A DNA stretch of 20,543 nucleotides from a virus. The notes below the pieces were generated by a model. It saw only the letters and a program-made list of their open reading frames with translations. It had not been told where the DNA came from and searched no databases. Both the position numbers and the translations under genes were made by a program. The stretch is from IMG/VR virus record IMGVR_UViG_3300042879_004430, positions 1-20,543 of that record. One strand, given 5' to 3'. This document shows, piece by piece, positions 15,242 through 20,543 of the stretch. Every line of letters begins with the position of its first letter. Positions within the stretch are counted from its first letter, which is position 1.

Positions 15242-17358
15242 ATGTTTCACTAATTTGTGCATGTAAAAATAGAAATGCACCACTTAAAATTTCTCTTTCC
15301 TCTTGGTTGTTATTTAAAGAAATAACAGAGATTATTATTGTTGATTGGAGTTCTGACGAATCTCTTAGGGAATTAACTGATTGGGACGAAAGAATTAAAG
15401 TCATTAATGTTCCTAATCAAACTTATTTTAATCAACCACAACCATTAAACCTTGCTGCCAATGTTGCAACTGGGGATTATATACTTAAGGTAGACACTGA
15501 TTATATTTTAAATCCTTACTTTAATTTTTTTGAACATTACAAGATTGATAATGAATCTTTTTTGTGTGGACAGAATGATTATGAGCAAGTAGAAATTAAT
15601 TCAAGTCCATATTTTAAATATTTAAGAGGTCTTCTTTACATTAGTAGAGAAAATTATTTAAAAGTAGGTGGTTTTAATGAAATTCATACTCAATATTATG
15701 CTTATGAGGATGACGAAATATCTCATCGTTTAGAACTTCTTGGATTAAAAAAACATAAAGTAGAATATAATCATAATATTATTCATATTCCTCATCCTGA
15801 TAAAAAAAGACTAGAAAATTTTGAAGCTTATCATACGGATAAGAACTTAGAAATGAATGTTCGCAATATGCTTTCTTCTTACTATAAAGGTGATGAACTT
15901 GAATGGCAAATTGAGTATGTTCTTGCTCAACAGCACATTGAAATAAATCGACAGAAATCTTTGTCCGAAATTGCAAGTTATTATTTTAAATCTGATATTG
16001 TTTGGAATTTAGAAAAAGTTACGGATCAATTTTATATTGCTTCAAAAAATTTAAATAATAAGTTAAATAAATTCCCCAAAGCATATTTTATGACTTTGGA
16101 GGAAAGTGCAGAAAGGCAAAAAAATATTAAAAATCAATTTTTAGAATATGGAATAAAGATTACTCCAGTAATTTCAAAAAGATTTTCAGAATCTAATGAT
16201 ACTGTTGTCGGAAAATATCTTTTCCAATTAAATTCTGGCACTGCAGGTTGTTGTGTTTCTCATTTGAAAGCAATTAAAAAATGGTATGATGAAACTGAAG
16301 ACGAATATGCATTTTTTTGTGAGGATGATCTTAGTTTAGAGACCGTTCAATACTGGGACTTTACTTGGGAAGAATTTATAAAAAATCTCCCTAATGATTG
16401 GGATGTTGTTCAGTTGGTTACTATTCGGGAAGACTTTGGGAACTTTAAAGTAAGAGAAAGATATTGGGACGATTGGAGTGCTACCGCCTATATCATAACA
16501 AGGGATTATGCTAAAAAAATAATAGACAATTATATTAAAGGTGATGTTTACTTTTTAGAGATACCTAATTCTAATGTGATGCCTTTAATTGAAAATATAT
16601 TATTTACTACTTTGGGTAAATGTTATACTGTTCCTCTTTTTGTAGAAGAAGTTGAATTAGAATCTACATTTACAAAAGAACAAGATAATGACGTTAATGT
16701 CGGACAAAAAAGAAATCATTATCATGCAAGTAAATCTGTATTAGAATATTGGAAATCTAAAAACAAAATTAGTTCTCTTGCTGAAAAAACAGAACTTGAA
16801 AATCTTTTGGAAGCATATTCTTTAGATACAGAAAATCCAGATCATAATTTTAATCTTGGAGTTTGGTATGAAAATCAAGGACACACTGCCCCAGCTCTCT
16901 CATATTTTCTAAGGTGCGCTGAAAGAGCAACAAACTCTGATCCTACTCTTGCATATGAGGCATTAATTCGTGCATCTTATTGTTATGATAAACAAGGTAC
17001 AAGAGACGGTAGTGCAAGATCATTATTATGGCAAGCACAAATGTTTTTACCAAGTCGCCCAGAAGCATATTTCTTACTGGCAAGATTTGCTCAAAAGCGT
17101 GAGTGGTGGCAAGATTGTTATTCAACTGCCGAACTTGCATTAATTCATTGTGATTTTAATCTTCCACCATTAAAAACCGATGTTGAATATCCTGGTAAAC
17201 AGGGAATTTTATTTGCAAAGGGTGTTTCTGGATGGTGGTGGGGTAAAGTTGAAGAATCTAGATCTTTACTTCTAAATATTTTAAAAGAATATACAGTTTC
17301 CGAAAAAGATAAGGATATTCTGATCAATAATCTTGCTAAGATGGGTGTTGAGGTATGA
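15238..17358 (+). CDS. GT2-GT25-helical repeat fusion glycosyltransferase
   Basis: A 706-aa protein. The start is ATG 15238, which overlaps the upstream TGA in an ATGA pair; an ATG four codons earlier (15226) is less likely. Domain 1 (about 1-230) is GT2-like: SLICACKNR, DxD at Asp86-Thr87-Asp88, and EDDE at 157-160. Domain 2 (about 279-470) is GT25-like: AYFMTLEESAERQKN, CCVSHLKAIKKW, acidic EDD at 362-364 and a WSATAYIITRDYAKKII segment. Domain 3 (about 534-700) looks like tetratricopeptide-type helical repeats. GT25 includes lipopolysaccharide galactosyltransferases and collagen galactosyltransferases. Two catalytic domains in one chain suggest sequential sugar transfer on one acceptor. 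Translation is coupled to the following GT by another ATGA overlap. Confidence 0.82.
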   Translation: MNVSLICACKNRNAPLKISLSSWLLFKEITEIIIVDWSSDESLRELTDWDERIKVINVPNQTYFNQPQPLNLAANVATGDYILKVDTDYILNPYFNFFEHYKIDNESFLCGQNDYEQVEINSSPYFKYLRGLLYISRENYLKVGGFNEIHTQYYAYEDDEISHRLELLGLKKHKVEYNHNIIHIPHPDKKRLENFEAYHTDKNLEMNVRNMLSSYYKGDELEWQIEYVLAQQHIEINRQKSLSEIASYYFKSDIVWNLEKVTDQFYIASKNLNNKLNKFPKAYFMTLEESAERQKNIKNQFLEYGIKITPVISKRFSESNDTVVGKYLFQLNSGTAGCCVSHLKAIKKWYDETEDEYAFFCEDDLSLETVQYWDFTWEEFIKNLPNDWDVVQLVTIREDFGNFKVRERYWDDWSATAYIITRDYAKKIIDNYIKGDVYFLEIPNSNVMPLIENILFTTLGKCYTVPLFVEEVELESTFTKEQDNDVNVGQKRNHYHASKSVLEYWKSKNKISSLAEKTELENLLEAYSLDTENPDHNFNLGVWYENQGHTAPALSYFLRCAERATNSDPTLAYEALIRASYCYDKQGTRDGSARSLLWQAQMFLPSRPEAYFLLARFAQKREWWQDCYSTAELALIHCDFNLPPLKTDVEYPGKQGILFAKGVSGWWWGKVEESRSLLLNILKEYTVSEKDKDILINNLAKMGVEV

Positions 17359-18110
17359 TACCAGTTATTGGTGTTCCTATTGTTAATGGAGTTTATCTCC
17401 TTGAAAAATTGATTGAAAGTATTGATTATCCTGTAAATCATTTGTTTATTATTAACAATAATGGTAGAGGAGAAATTGATCAAGAATTAGATGAAATATC
17501 TAAAAAAAGTCACAAATATATAAACAAGATAAAAGTTTCTCATTTACCTTCAAATCTTGGTTGTTCTGGATCTTGGAATTTAATCATAAAATGTTATATG
17601 ACATGTCCATATTGGATTATTTGTTCTCATGATATTTCTTTTTCTCCAGGACTTCTTATGGAGGTCTTTGAAAAAATGCAAGATCCTAATATTAAATTTT
17701 TAAATTATGAAAAAAGTTGGGAGTGGTTTGCAATCAGAGATACTCTTATCCAAGAGTGTGGTTTATTTGACGAAAATTTTTATCCTGCTTACTGTGAAGA
17801 TGTTGATTATTTTTTTAGATTAAAAAGTAAAAAAATTCCAATCTCTAAAGTTAAAATAGGACACAATAGAATTAATAATGAAGGAAGTCAAACTTGGAGG
17901 AAAGAAAGGTCTTTAGAAAAAAGACTTTCATATTCAAATGAATCTAATATGTATTATATTGTTAATAAATGGGGATATAATCCAGATATTGACGATTCTC
18001 CATGGCATATTAGTAACCCATATAAGTTTCCATTTAATAATCCCAATGTTTCGATTTCTGATACTTCATATGATTTAAAATTTATTCGTAGAAAACATTT
18101 AGGATTTTAA
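17355..18110 (+). CDS. GT2-like glycosyltransferase
   Basis: A 251-aa protein with a GT-A-like plan: PVIGVPIVNGVYLLEKLIESI at the N-terminus, HLFIINNNGRGE, then NLGCSGSWNLII, WIICSHDISFSPG in the position of the DxD segment, and LFDENFYPAYCEDVDYFFRL, a typical rhamnosyl/GT2-type C-terminal acidic motif. The usual DxD is replaced by SHDIS, so metal use may differ. It overlaps the upstream fusion gene by four bases (ATGA). It is probably the last sugar-transfer step of this block, with unknown donor and acceptor. Confidence 0.75.
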   Translation: MIPVIGVPIVNGVYLLEKLIESIDYPVNHLFIINNNGRGEIDQELDEISKKSHKYINKIKVSHLPSNLGCSGSWNLIIKCYMTCPYWIICSHDISFSPGLLMEVFEKMQDPNIKFLNYEKSWEWFAIRDTLIQECGLFDENFYPAYCEDVDYFFRLKSKKIPISKVKIGHNRINNEGSQTWRKERSLEKRLSYSNESNMYYIVNKWGYNPDIDDSPWHISNPYKFPFNNPNVSISDTSYDLKFIRRKHLGF

Positions 18111-18115
18111 CAATT

Positions 18116-18358
18116 ATGAATTTTACAATTTATTCAAAACAAGGCTGCCCATATTGCGATAAAGTTAAAAACGTGTTAGAATTGACAAAACAAAAATACG
18201 TTACTTATACTCTTGACGAAGATTTTAGTAGAGAAGAATTTTACGCAGAATTTGGAGAGGGATCTACGTTTCCACAAGTTGTTTGTAACGATAAAAAAAT
18301 AGGAGGATCAGTTGACACAATCAAATTCCTCAAGGAACAACAAATCATTAAATCATAA
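18116..18358 (+). CDS. Glutaredoxin
   Basis: An 80-aa protein with the dithiol active site Cys11-Pro-Tyr-Cys14 near the N-terminus, the cis-proline loop STFPQV, and the GGSVDT glutathione-site loop. Length is that of classical glutaredoxins. The role is thiol-disulfide exchange with glutathione. In T4-like cyanophages such proteins are thought to supply electrons to the phage ribonucleotide reductase, but nrd genes are not in this window. It begins five bases after the glycosyltransferase stop, without a clear ribosome site. Confidence 0.92.
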   Translation: MNFTIYSKQGCPYCDKVKNVLELTKQKYVTYTLDEDFSREEFYAEFGEGSTFPQVVCNDKKIGGSVDTIKFLKEQQIIKS

Positions 18359-18419
18359 CCTAAATAAAAAAGAAAACCACAGAAACCGTGGTGTTGAATT
18401 TATTCTTAATGGAGGTAAA

Positions 18420-18472
18420 AGAAAGCAAACTCAACCATTTCATATTATTTTTGAAAAAATGGTTTGCTTTCT
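18420..18472 (+). ncRNA. Long bulged stem-loop, possible RNA element
   Basis: AGAAAGCAAA (18420-18429) pairs perfectly with TTTGCTTTCT (18463-18472). After a 5-base bulge, CCATTT (18435-18440) pairs with AAATGG (18457-18462), leaving a 16-base AU-rich loop. Sixteen paired positions in an AT-rich spacer are unlikely by chance. No U-tract follows, so it is not a classical terminator; an RNA-processing or stability element is possible. Confidence 0.5.
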
Positions 18473-18475
18473 CAA

Positions 18476-18542
18476 TCGGGAAGTAACCGTTTATTTTGAA
18501 TTTTCCTTTAAATCTAGGAAAAGAAAAGTAGTTTCCCGAGGT
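18476..18542 (+). promoter_or_regulatory. Nested stem-loop touching the ribosome site of the membrane protein gene
   Basis: TCGGGAA (18476-18482) pairs with TTCCCGA (18533-18539). Inside it TTTTCCT (18501-18507) pairs with AGGAAAA (18516-18522). The 3' arm runs into GAGGT (18538-18542), the only ribosome-site candidate for ATG 18550, so folding could limit translation. This is inferred from complementarity only. Confidence 0.4.
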
Positions 18543-18549
18543 AAAAAAA

Positions 18550-18777
18550 ATGTTAGCAGTTAGTTTAGTTTTCGGTTCATTTCTAACAGTTTTATTTTTT
18601 ATAGTGGGCATTATAAGTGGTTGGGTAGCAAGGGAATATATGATGAACTATCGGGAAATTCCTAGACCTCATCCCGAAATGTTTGATTCGCAAGGTAATT
18701 TAATACCTGACGAGGTAATTGCATTTAATTTTGAGAACTATTATGACAACGACGACGCAACAGAAGACGAAGAATAA
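18550..18777 (+). CDS. Small single-span membrane protein
   Basis: A 75-aa protein. Residues about 2-24 are strongly hydrophobic (LAVSLVFGSFLTVLFFIVGII), followed by WVAREYMMNYREIPRPHPEMFD and a very acidic C-terminus (YYDNDDATEDEE). By the positive-inside rule the Arg-containing segment after the helix should be cytoplasmic. Similar short anchored proteins occur in T4-like cyanophages next to DUF6433-like genes; the function is unknown. Start: ATG after GAGGT. The last 35 bases overlap the next gene in another frame. Confidence 0.75.
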   Translation: MLAVSLVFGSFLTVLFFIVGIISGWVAREYMMNYREIPRPHPEMFDSQGNLIPDEVIAFNFENYYDNDDATEDEE

Positions 18778-19336
18778 CACAACAAAAACAGTTGAATCTC
18801 AACTACAAAATCTACCAGCAAATCCTTTTTTGTTTGAAATTTTTAACTTAATTTCGAAACAAAGATCAAATGCAAAAAAATTAGAAATTTTGAAAAAGTA
18901 TGAGCACCCTTCAATAAAGGCTGTTTTTATTTGGAATTTTGATGATACTATTATTTCAGTACTTCCTCCTGGAGAGGTTCCATATTCGAGTGTAGGTGAG
19001 CAAAATTCATTTAGTGGAACATTAAGTGAAAAAATTAATGATGCTGTATCTAAAATGAATGAACTTGGCAGCTCATCTTTAGGAGCAACAGATCAAGGAT
19101 ATTCTACAATACGTAAAGAATATAAAATGTTTTATAATTTTATTAAGGGTGGAAATGATACTTTAAGTTCTCTTCGTAGAGAAACTATGTTTATTAATAT
19201 CCTTCAAGGACTTCATCCTCTTGAATCGGAAATTCTTTGTCTTGTAAAAGATAAAAAACTTCAAAATAAATATAAAATAACTAAAGAACTTGTCTCTGAA
19301 GCTTATCCCGACATTAAATGGGGTGGGCGTTCGTGA
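18743..19336 (+). CDS. DUF6433-like conserved T4-type phage protein
   Basis: A 197-aa protein from ATG 18743; an upstream TTG (18719) would add eight residues but lies deeper in the previous gene. The pattern agrees with what I recall of the DUF6433 family of T4-like phages: AKKLEILKKYEHPSIKAVF near the start, VLPPGEVPYS in the middle, then a REtMFINILQGLHPLESEIL helix and a LVKDKKL...ITKELVSEAYP end. The family is widespread in T4-type phages but its biochemical role is not established. The N-terminal 20 residues are Thr/Lys/Asn-rich and probably disordered. Its stop overlaps the next gene's GTG (GTGA). Confidence 0.72.
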   Translation: MTTTTQQKTKNNTTKTVESQLQNLPANPFLFEIFNLISKQRSNAKKLEILKKYEHPSIKAVFIWNFDDTIISVLPPGEVPYSSVGEQNSFSGTLSEKINDAVSKMNELGSSSLGATDQGYSTIRKEYKMFYNFIKGGNDTLSSLRRETMFINILQGLHPLESEILCLVKDKKLQNKYKITKELVSEAYPDIKWGGRS

Positions 19337-19692
19337 ATAAATTGGAGAATGTAATTAAATCTGCTCAAATGGGAGGAACTGAAATATCCATGGAATGGAC
19401 TCCAGAAGAAAAACAAAATTTACCTCCCAGATATGGTTGTCAAATTTTATTAGAAAAAACTACAATTGAACAAGCAAAAGATTCTTCTTTTCCTAATGAC
19501 GCATACTTAATTTGGTATATGGTTGATAGTAAAGAATATTTGGATCTTTGTAGAGGAACAAGATCCAAAATTTTTGATCTTTATTATGATAAATTTGGTC
19601 CTAGTGTAATTCAAAAAATCGATTTTGGTTATGGTAGGACAAACCCAAAAATTTGGGGATACCGAGCGCCAGAGAAGAAAAAAAGAAAATAG
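19333..19692 (+). CDS. Conserved phage protein of unknown function, GTG start
   Basis: A 119-aa protein. I choose GTG 19333: it forms a GTGA overlap with the upstream stop and has a GGGGTGGG ribosome-like site at 19319-19326. An ATG at 19318 has nothing suitable upstream. The sequence is MNKLENVIKSAQMGG..., then a WTPEEKQNLPPRYGC segment, YLIWYMVDSKEYLDLCRG, a YYDKFG helix and a basic tail ending KKKRK. No fold or enzyme motif is recognised. The basic tail could contact nucleic acid. It lies between the DUF6433-like gene and speD, separated from speD by one base. Confidence 0.65.
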   Translation: MNKLENVIKSAQMGGTEISMEWTPEEKQNLPPRYGCQILLEKTTIEQAKDSSFPNDAYLIWYMVDSKEYLDLCRGTRSKIFDLYYDKFGPSVIQKIDFGYGRTNPKIWGYRAPEKKKRK

Positions 19693-19693
19693 A

Positions 19694-20020
19694 ATGGGTA
19701 AGCATTATCTTCTTAATCTTTATGAATGCTCATTCGTTCATTTAAACGATGAGCATTTTCTTATTGATCTATTAGAAAACGCTGCGATTGCCAGTGGAGC
19801 AACTGTTTGTCAAACTATTTTTAAGAAGTTTGATCCCCAAGGTGTAACGGTAATTTGTTTATTGTCCGAGAGTCACATTAGTATTCATACCTGGCCAGAA
19901 GAAGGTAAAGCTGCTTGTGATGTGTATACCTGTGGAGATTGCAATCCTAAAATTGGATGTGATATTATTATTGAACAACTTAACTCTTCACGTCACACTT
20001 TAAGTTATATTGAACGTTAA
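19694..20020 (+). CDS. speD: S-adenosylmethionine decarboxylase proenzyme
   Basis: A 108-aa protein of the short prokaryotic class (Thermotoga type). The self-cleavage site is Glu59-Ser60 in LSESHISIHTWPE; Ser60 would become the pyruvoyl group. His65 and Cys80 (in CGDC) match the processing histidine and catalytic cysteine of the family, with the family's spacing. The enzyme makes decarboxylated S-adenosylmethionine, the aminopropyl donor for spermidine. The upstream in-frame extension from 19625 lacks similarity and overlaps the previous gene, so ATG 19694 is taken. speD is a recurring auxiliary metabolic gene of T4-like cyanophages, where polyamines may assist host photosynthesis, transcription or DNA packaging. 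No speE is seen here. Confidence 0.93.
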   Translation: MGKHYLLNLYECSFVHLNDEHFLIDLLENAAIASGATVCQTIFKKFDPQGVTVICLLSESHISIHTWPEEGKAACDVYTCGDCNPKIGCDIIIEQLNSSRHTLSYIER

Positions 20021-20047
20021 AACAAAATTCACTTTTAGTTTTCCGGA

Positions 20048-20085
20048 TAGGGGGAAAAATTTTCGGCAAAAATTTCAATCCCCTA
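20048..20085 (+). terminator. Hairpin downstream of speD, possible terminator
   Basis: TAGGGG (20048-20053) pairs with CCCCTA (20080-20085). Inside it GAAA/TTTC and TTTT/AAAA pair with short bulges around a CGGCA loop. The tail is only moderately U-rich (AAGATTTTAT), so termination is plausible but imperfect. Confidence 0.5.
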
Positions 20086-20096
20086 AGATTTTATAA

Positions 20097-20118
20097 AATT
20101 GTAACAAATATTACAATT
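20097..20118. promoter_or_regulatory. Inverted repeat upstream of the promoter, possible operator
   Basis: AATTGTAA (20097-20104) and TTACAATT (20111-20118) form a perfect 8-base dyad around a 6-base centre. It ends six bases before the -35 box of the next promoter, a position fit for a dimeric activator or repressor. A 12-base palindrome ATTTTATAAAAT lies just before it (20088-20099). Confidence 0.4.
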
Positions 20119-20123
20119 AAACC

Positions 20124-20152
20124 TTGCTATATAAATGCAATAGGTCTATAAT
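20124..20152 (+). promoter_or_regulatory. Sigma70-type promoter of the riboswitch-peptide operon
   Basis: -35 TTGCTA (20124-20129), a 17-base spacer and a perfect -10 TATAAT (20147-20152). Transcription start is expected near 20159, exactly at the first aptamer base. This is the best host-type promoter in the window and marks an early or host-polymerase-read unit. A TATAAATG late-like box lies in the spacer (20130-20137). Confidence 0.8.
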
Positions 20153-20158
20153 GACCTT

Positions 20159-20256
20159 ACGTTCATCTGGAAATCAGACGGAAGTAAGCCGACGCGGAAC
20201 GGATCGTTCATTCGCTATTTGCAAATAGCGAACGCAAACGCCGACTGAAGGAACGC
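20159..20256 (+). ncRNA. Glutamine riboswitch-like leader, downstream-peptide/glnA class
   Basis: The conserved core segments of the glutamine-binding aptamer class are present in order: CGTTCATC (20160-20167), a TCTG/CAGA hairpin (20166-20169 with 20175-20178), CGGAAGTAAG (20179-20188) and GAAGGAACGC (20247-20256). CGTTC pairs with GAACG (20251-20255) as P1. AGTA and GAA can form the bulged-G (loop E) element. The third arm is enlarged by a 22-base perfect palindrome (20211-20232), which folds as a 9-bp hairpin. The downstream-peptide class is known from cyanobacteria and marine phages upstream of short ORFs, as here. Ligand binding is inferred from class membership. Confidence 0.78.
20211..20232. 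repeat. Perfect 22-base palindrome in the leader
   Basis: TTCGCTATTTG followed at once by its exact reverse complement. In RNA it gives a 9-bp stem with a TGCA loop. It sits in the third arm of the aptamer. Confidence 0.9.
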
Positions 20257-20280
20257 TCTTTAACCTAAACCATTAAGGAG
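20256..20280 (+). promoter_or_regulatory. Shine-Dalgarno-sequestering hairpin
   Basis: CTCTTTAA (20256-20263) pairs along all eight bases, one of them a G-U wobble, with TTAAGGAG (20273-20280), which contains the AAGGAG ribosome site of ATG 20288. The loop is nine bases. It begins directly at the aptamer's 3' end, so it is a natural translational expression platform. Confidence 0.6.
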
Positions 20281-20287
20281 AACCCTA

Positions 20288-20419
20288 ATGTCAAAAGTAG
20301 TATATCGTGGTGTTGAATATGACACCGAAGTGCGTAAGCAAGAGCAAGCGCAGCAACAACCTCAACAATACAACGAAACCTATCGCGGTGTTAAGTTTGT
20401 AAAGGAGGGGCACAAATGA
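20288..20419 (+). CDS. 43-aa YRGV-repeat peptide (DUF4278-like), riboswitch-controlled
   Basis: A short ORF from ATG 20288, with AAGGAG seven bases upstream. The sequence starts MSKVVYRGVEYDTE, continues through a Gln/Glu-rich linker and ends ETYRGVKFVKEGHK, so the YRGV motif occurs twice. Repeated YRG-x-x-Y motifs mark DUF4278-type small proteins of cyanobacteria and their phages. In the downstream-peptide riboswitch class the regulated product is such a short peptide. By analogy with the glutamine-responsive inhibitor peptides of cyanobacterial nitrogen control, it might adjust host nitrogen metabolism, but no activity is shown by the sequence. The stop overlaps the next ATG (ATGA). Confidence 0.8.
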   Translation: MSKVVYRGVEYDTEVRKQEQAQQQPQQYNETYRGVKFVKEGHK

Positions 20420-20517
20420 ACACTTACTTCGTTCGTTACTTAAAGAAAAAAGCAAAGAAGGAAACCCTTCTCAAAATTGCACAACTGAATATGGCAAAGC
20501 AACCTCAAGTTGCTTGA
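20416..20517 (+). CDS. 33-aa basic peptide
   Basis: ATG 20416 overlaps the previous stop by four bases, with AAAGGAGG at 20401-20408 as a strong ribosome site. The peptide is MNTYFVRYLKKKAKKETLL followed by KIAQLNMAKQPQVA, rich in Lys and probably helical. No family is recognised. The ribosome site and coupling make a real small gene likely; it could act with the YRGV peptide. Confidence 0.6.
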   Translation: MNTYFVRYLKKKAKKETLLKIAQLNMAKQPQVA

Positions 20518-20521
20518 TATA

Positions 20522-20543
20522 AAGGAGGGTTGATTCGCTCCTT
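20522..20543 (+). terminator. Possible terminator stem cut by the window end
   Basis: AAGGAG (20522-20527) pairs with CTCCTT (20538-20543) around a 10-base loop. The window stops before any U-tract can be seen. AAGGAGG could instead be a ribosome site for a following ORF. Confidence 0.45.

Larger units (their letters stand above)
18359..18549 (+). other. Structured intergenic spacer
   Basis: 191 bases without a supported gene, the second longest non-coding stretch here. It begins with CTAAATA (18360-18366), which resembles late-type boxes but lies far from the next ATG. It then carries a weak ACCAC/GTGGT hairpin (18376-18392) and two longer stem-loops listed separately. The open frame spanning it is Lys/Asn-rich, starts inside the glutaredoxin gene and is probably chance. 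Confidence 0.6.

Noticed and set aside
18312-18563. 83-aa open frame across the spacer after glutaredoxin
   Set aside because: It starts at a TTG inside the glutaredoxin gene, has no ribosome site, is Lys/Asn-rich and overlaps stem-loops and the next gene.
19625-19693. Longer start for SpeD
   Set aside because: The extension overlaps the preceding gene by 68 bases and encodes basic non-family residues; the family begins at the MGKHYLLNLYECSF segment.
1-20543. tRNA, attachment site, integrase or insertion sequence
   Set aside because: No cloverleaf, recombinase motif, transposase or terminal inverted repeat was recognised by eye; a tRNAscan search would be decisive for the first.

Overview
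This window looks like part of the genome of a T4-like marine cyanophage (a myovirus infecting Synechococcus or Prochlorococcus). All genes are on the plus strand, tightly packed and AT-rich. The evidence is a mixture of tail-fibre and adhesin genes preceded by T4-type late boxes (TATAAATA), and host-derived or cyanophage-typical accessory genes: speD, a CPYC glutaredoxin, 2-oxoglutarate/Fe(II) oxygenases, a DUF6433-like protein and a riboswitch-led YRGV-motif peptide. No tRNA, rRNA, integrase, insertion sequence or CRISPR array was seen.

Layout. (1) Bases 1-5343 are the 3' part of one very long fibre gene. It is open from base 1, so its start lies outside the window. It has three Gly-X-Gln collagen-like rods, a globular insert, a five-repeat propeller-like region, a GIGTxxP fibre shaft and a C-terminal cap. 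(2) 5368-12846 is a receptor-binding/adhesin block. It holds a cassette (119-aa beta-rich protein, glycine-rich adhesin modules, 130-aa Trp-rich protein) that recurs as 123-aa protein, two glycine-rich proteins and 137-aa protein. Between the two copies lie two 2OG-Fe(II) oxygenases and two 69-aa mini-collagens. (3) 12869-18110 is a sugar and modification block: a GH130-like propeller, a SAM-methyltransferase-like protein, a GT11 fucosyltransferase-like protein, a GT2-GT25-helical-repeat fusion and a second GT2-like protein. Most are joined by short overlaps. (4) 18116-20020 holds glutaredoxin, a structured 191-nt spacer, a small membrane protein, a DUF6433-like protein, an unknown protein and speD. 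(5) 20021-20543 holds hairpins, a sigma70-type promoter, a glutamine-riboswitch-like leader (downstream-peptide class), a YRGV-repeat peptide, a 33-aa peptide and the start of a possible terminator.

Working together (inference). Regions 1 and 2 probably build the host-recognition apparatus. The oxygenases and glycosyltransferases in and after it could decorate these fibres or the host or virion glycans; the GT25 family includes collagen galactosyltransferases. Regions 4 and 5 fit host takeover: redox, polyamine synthesis and nitrogen sensing. The most notable regulatory element is the leader at about 20147-20287. A -10 box places transcription start at the aptamer's first base, the aptamer core strands are duplicated, and an 8-bp helix can sequester the peptide's Shine-Dalgarno sequence.
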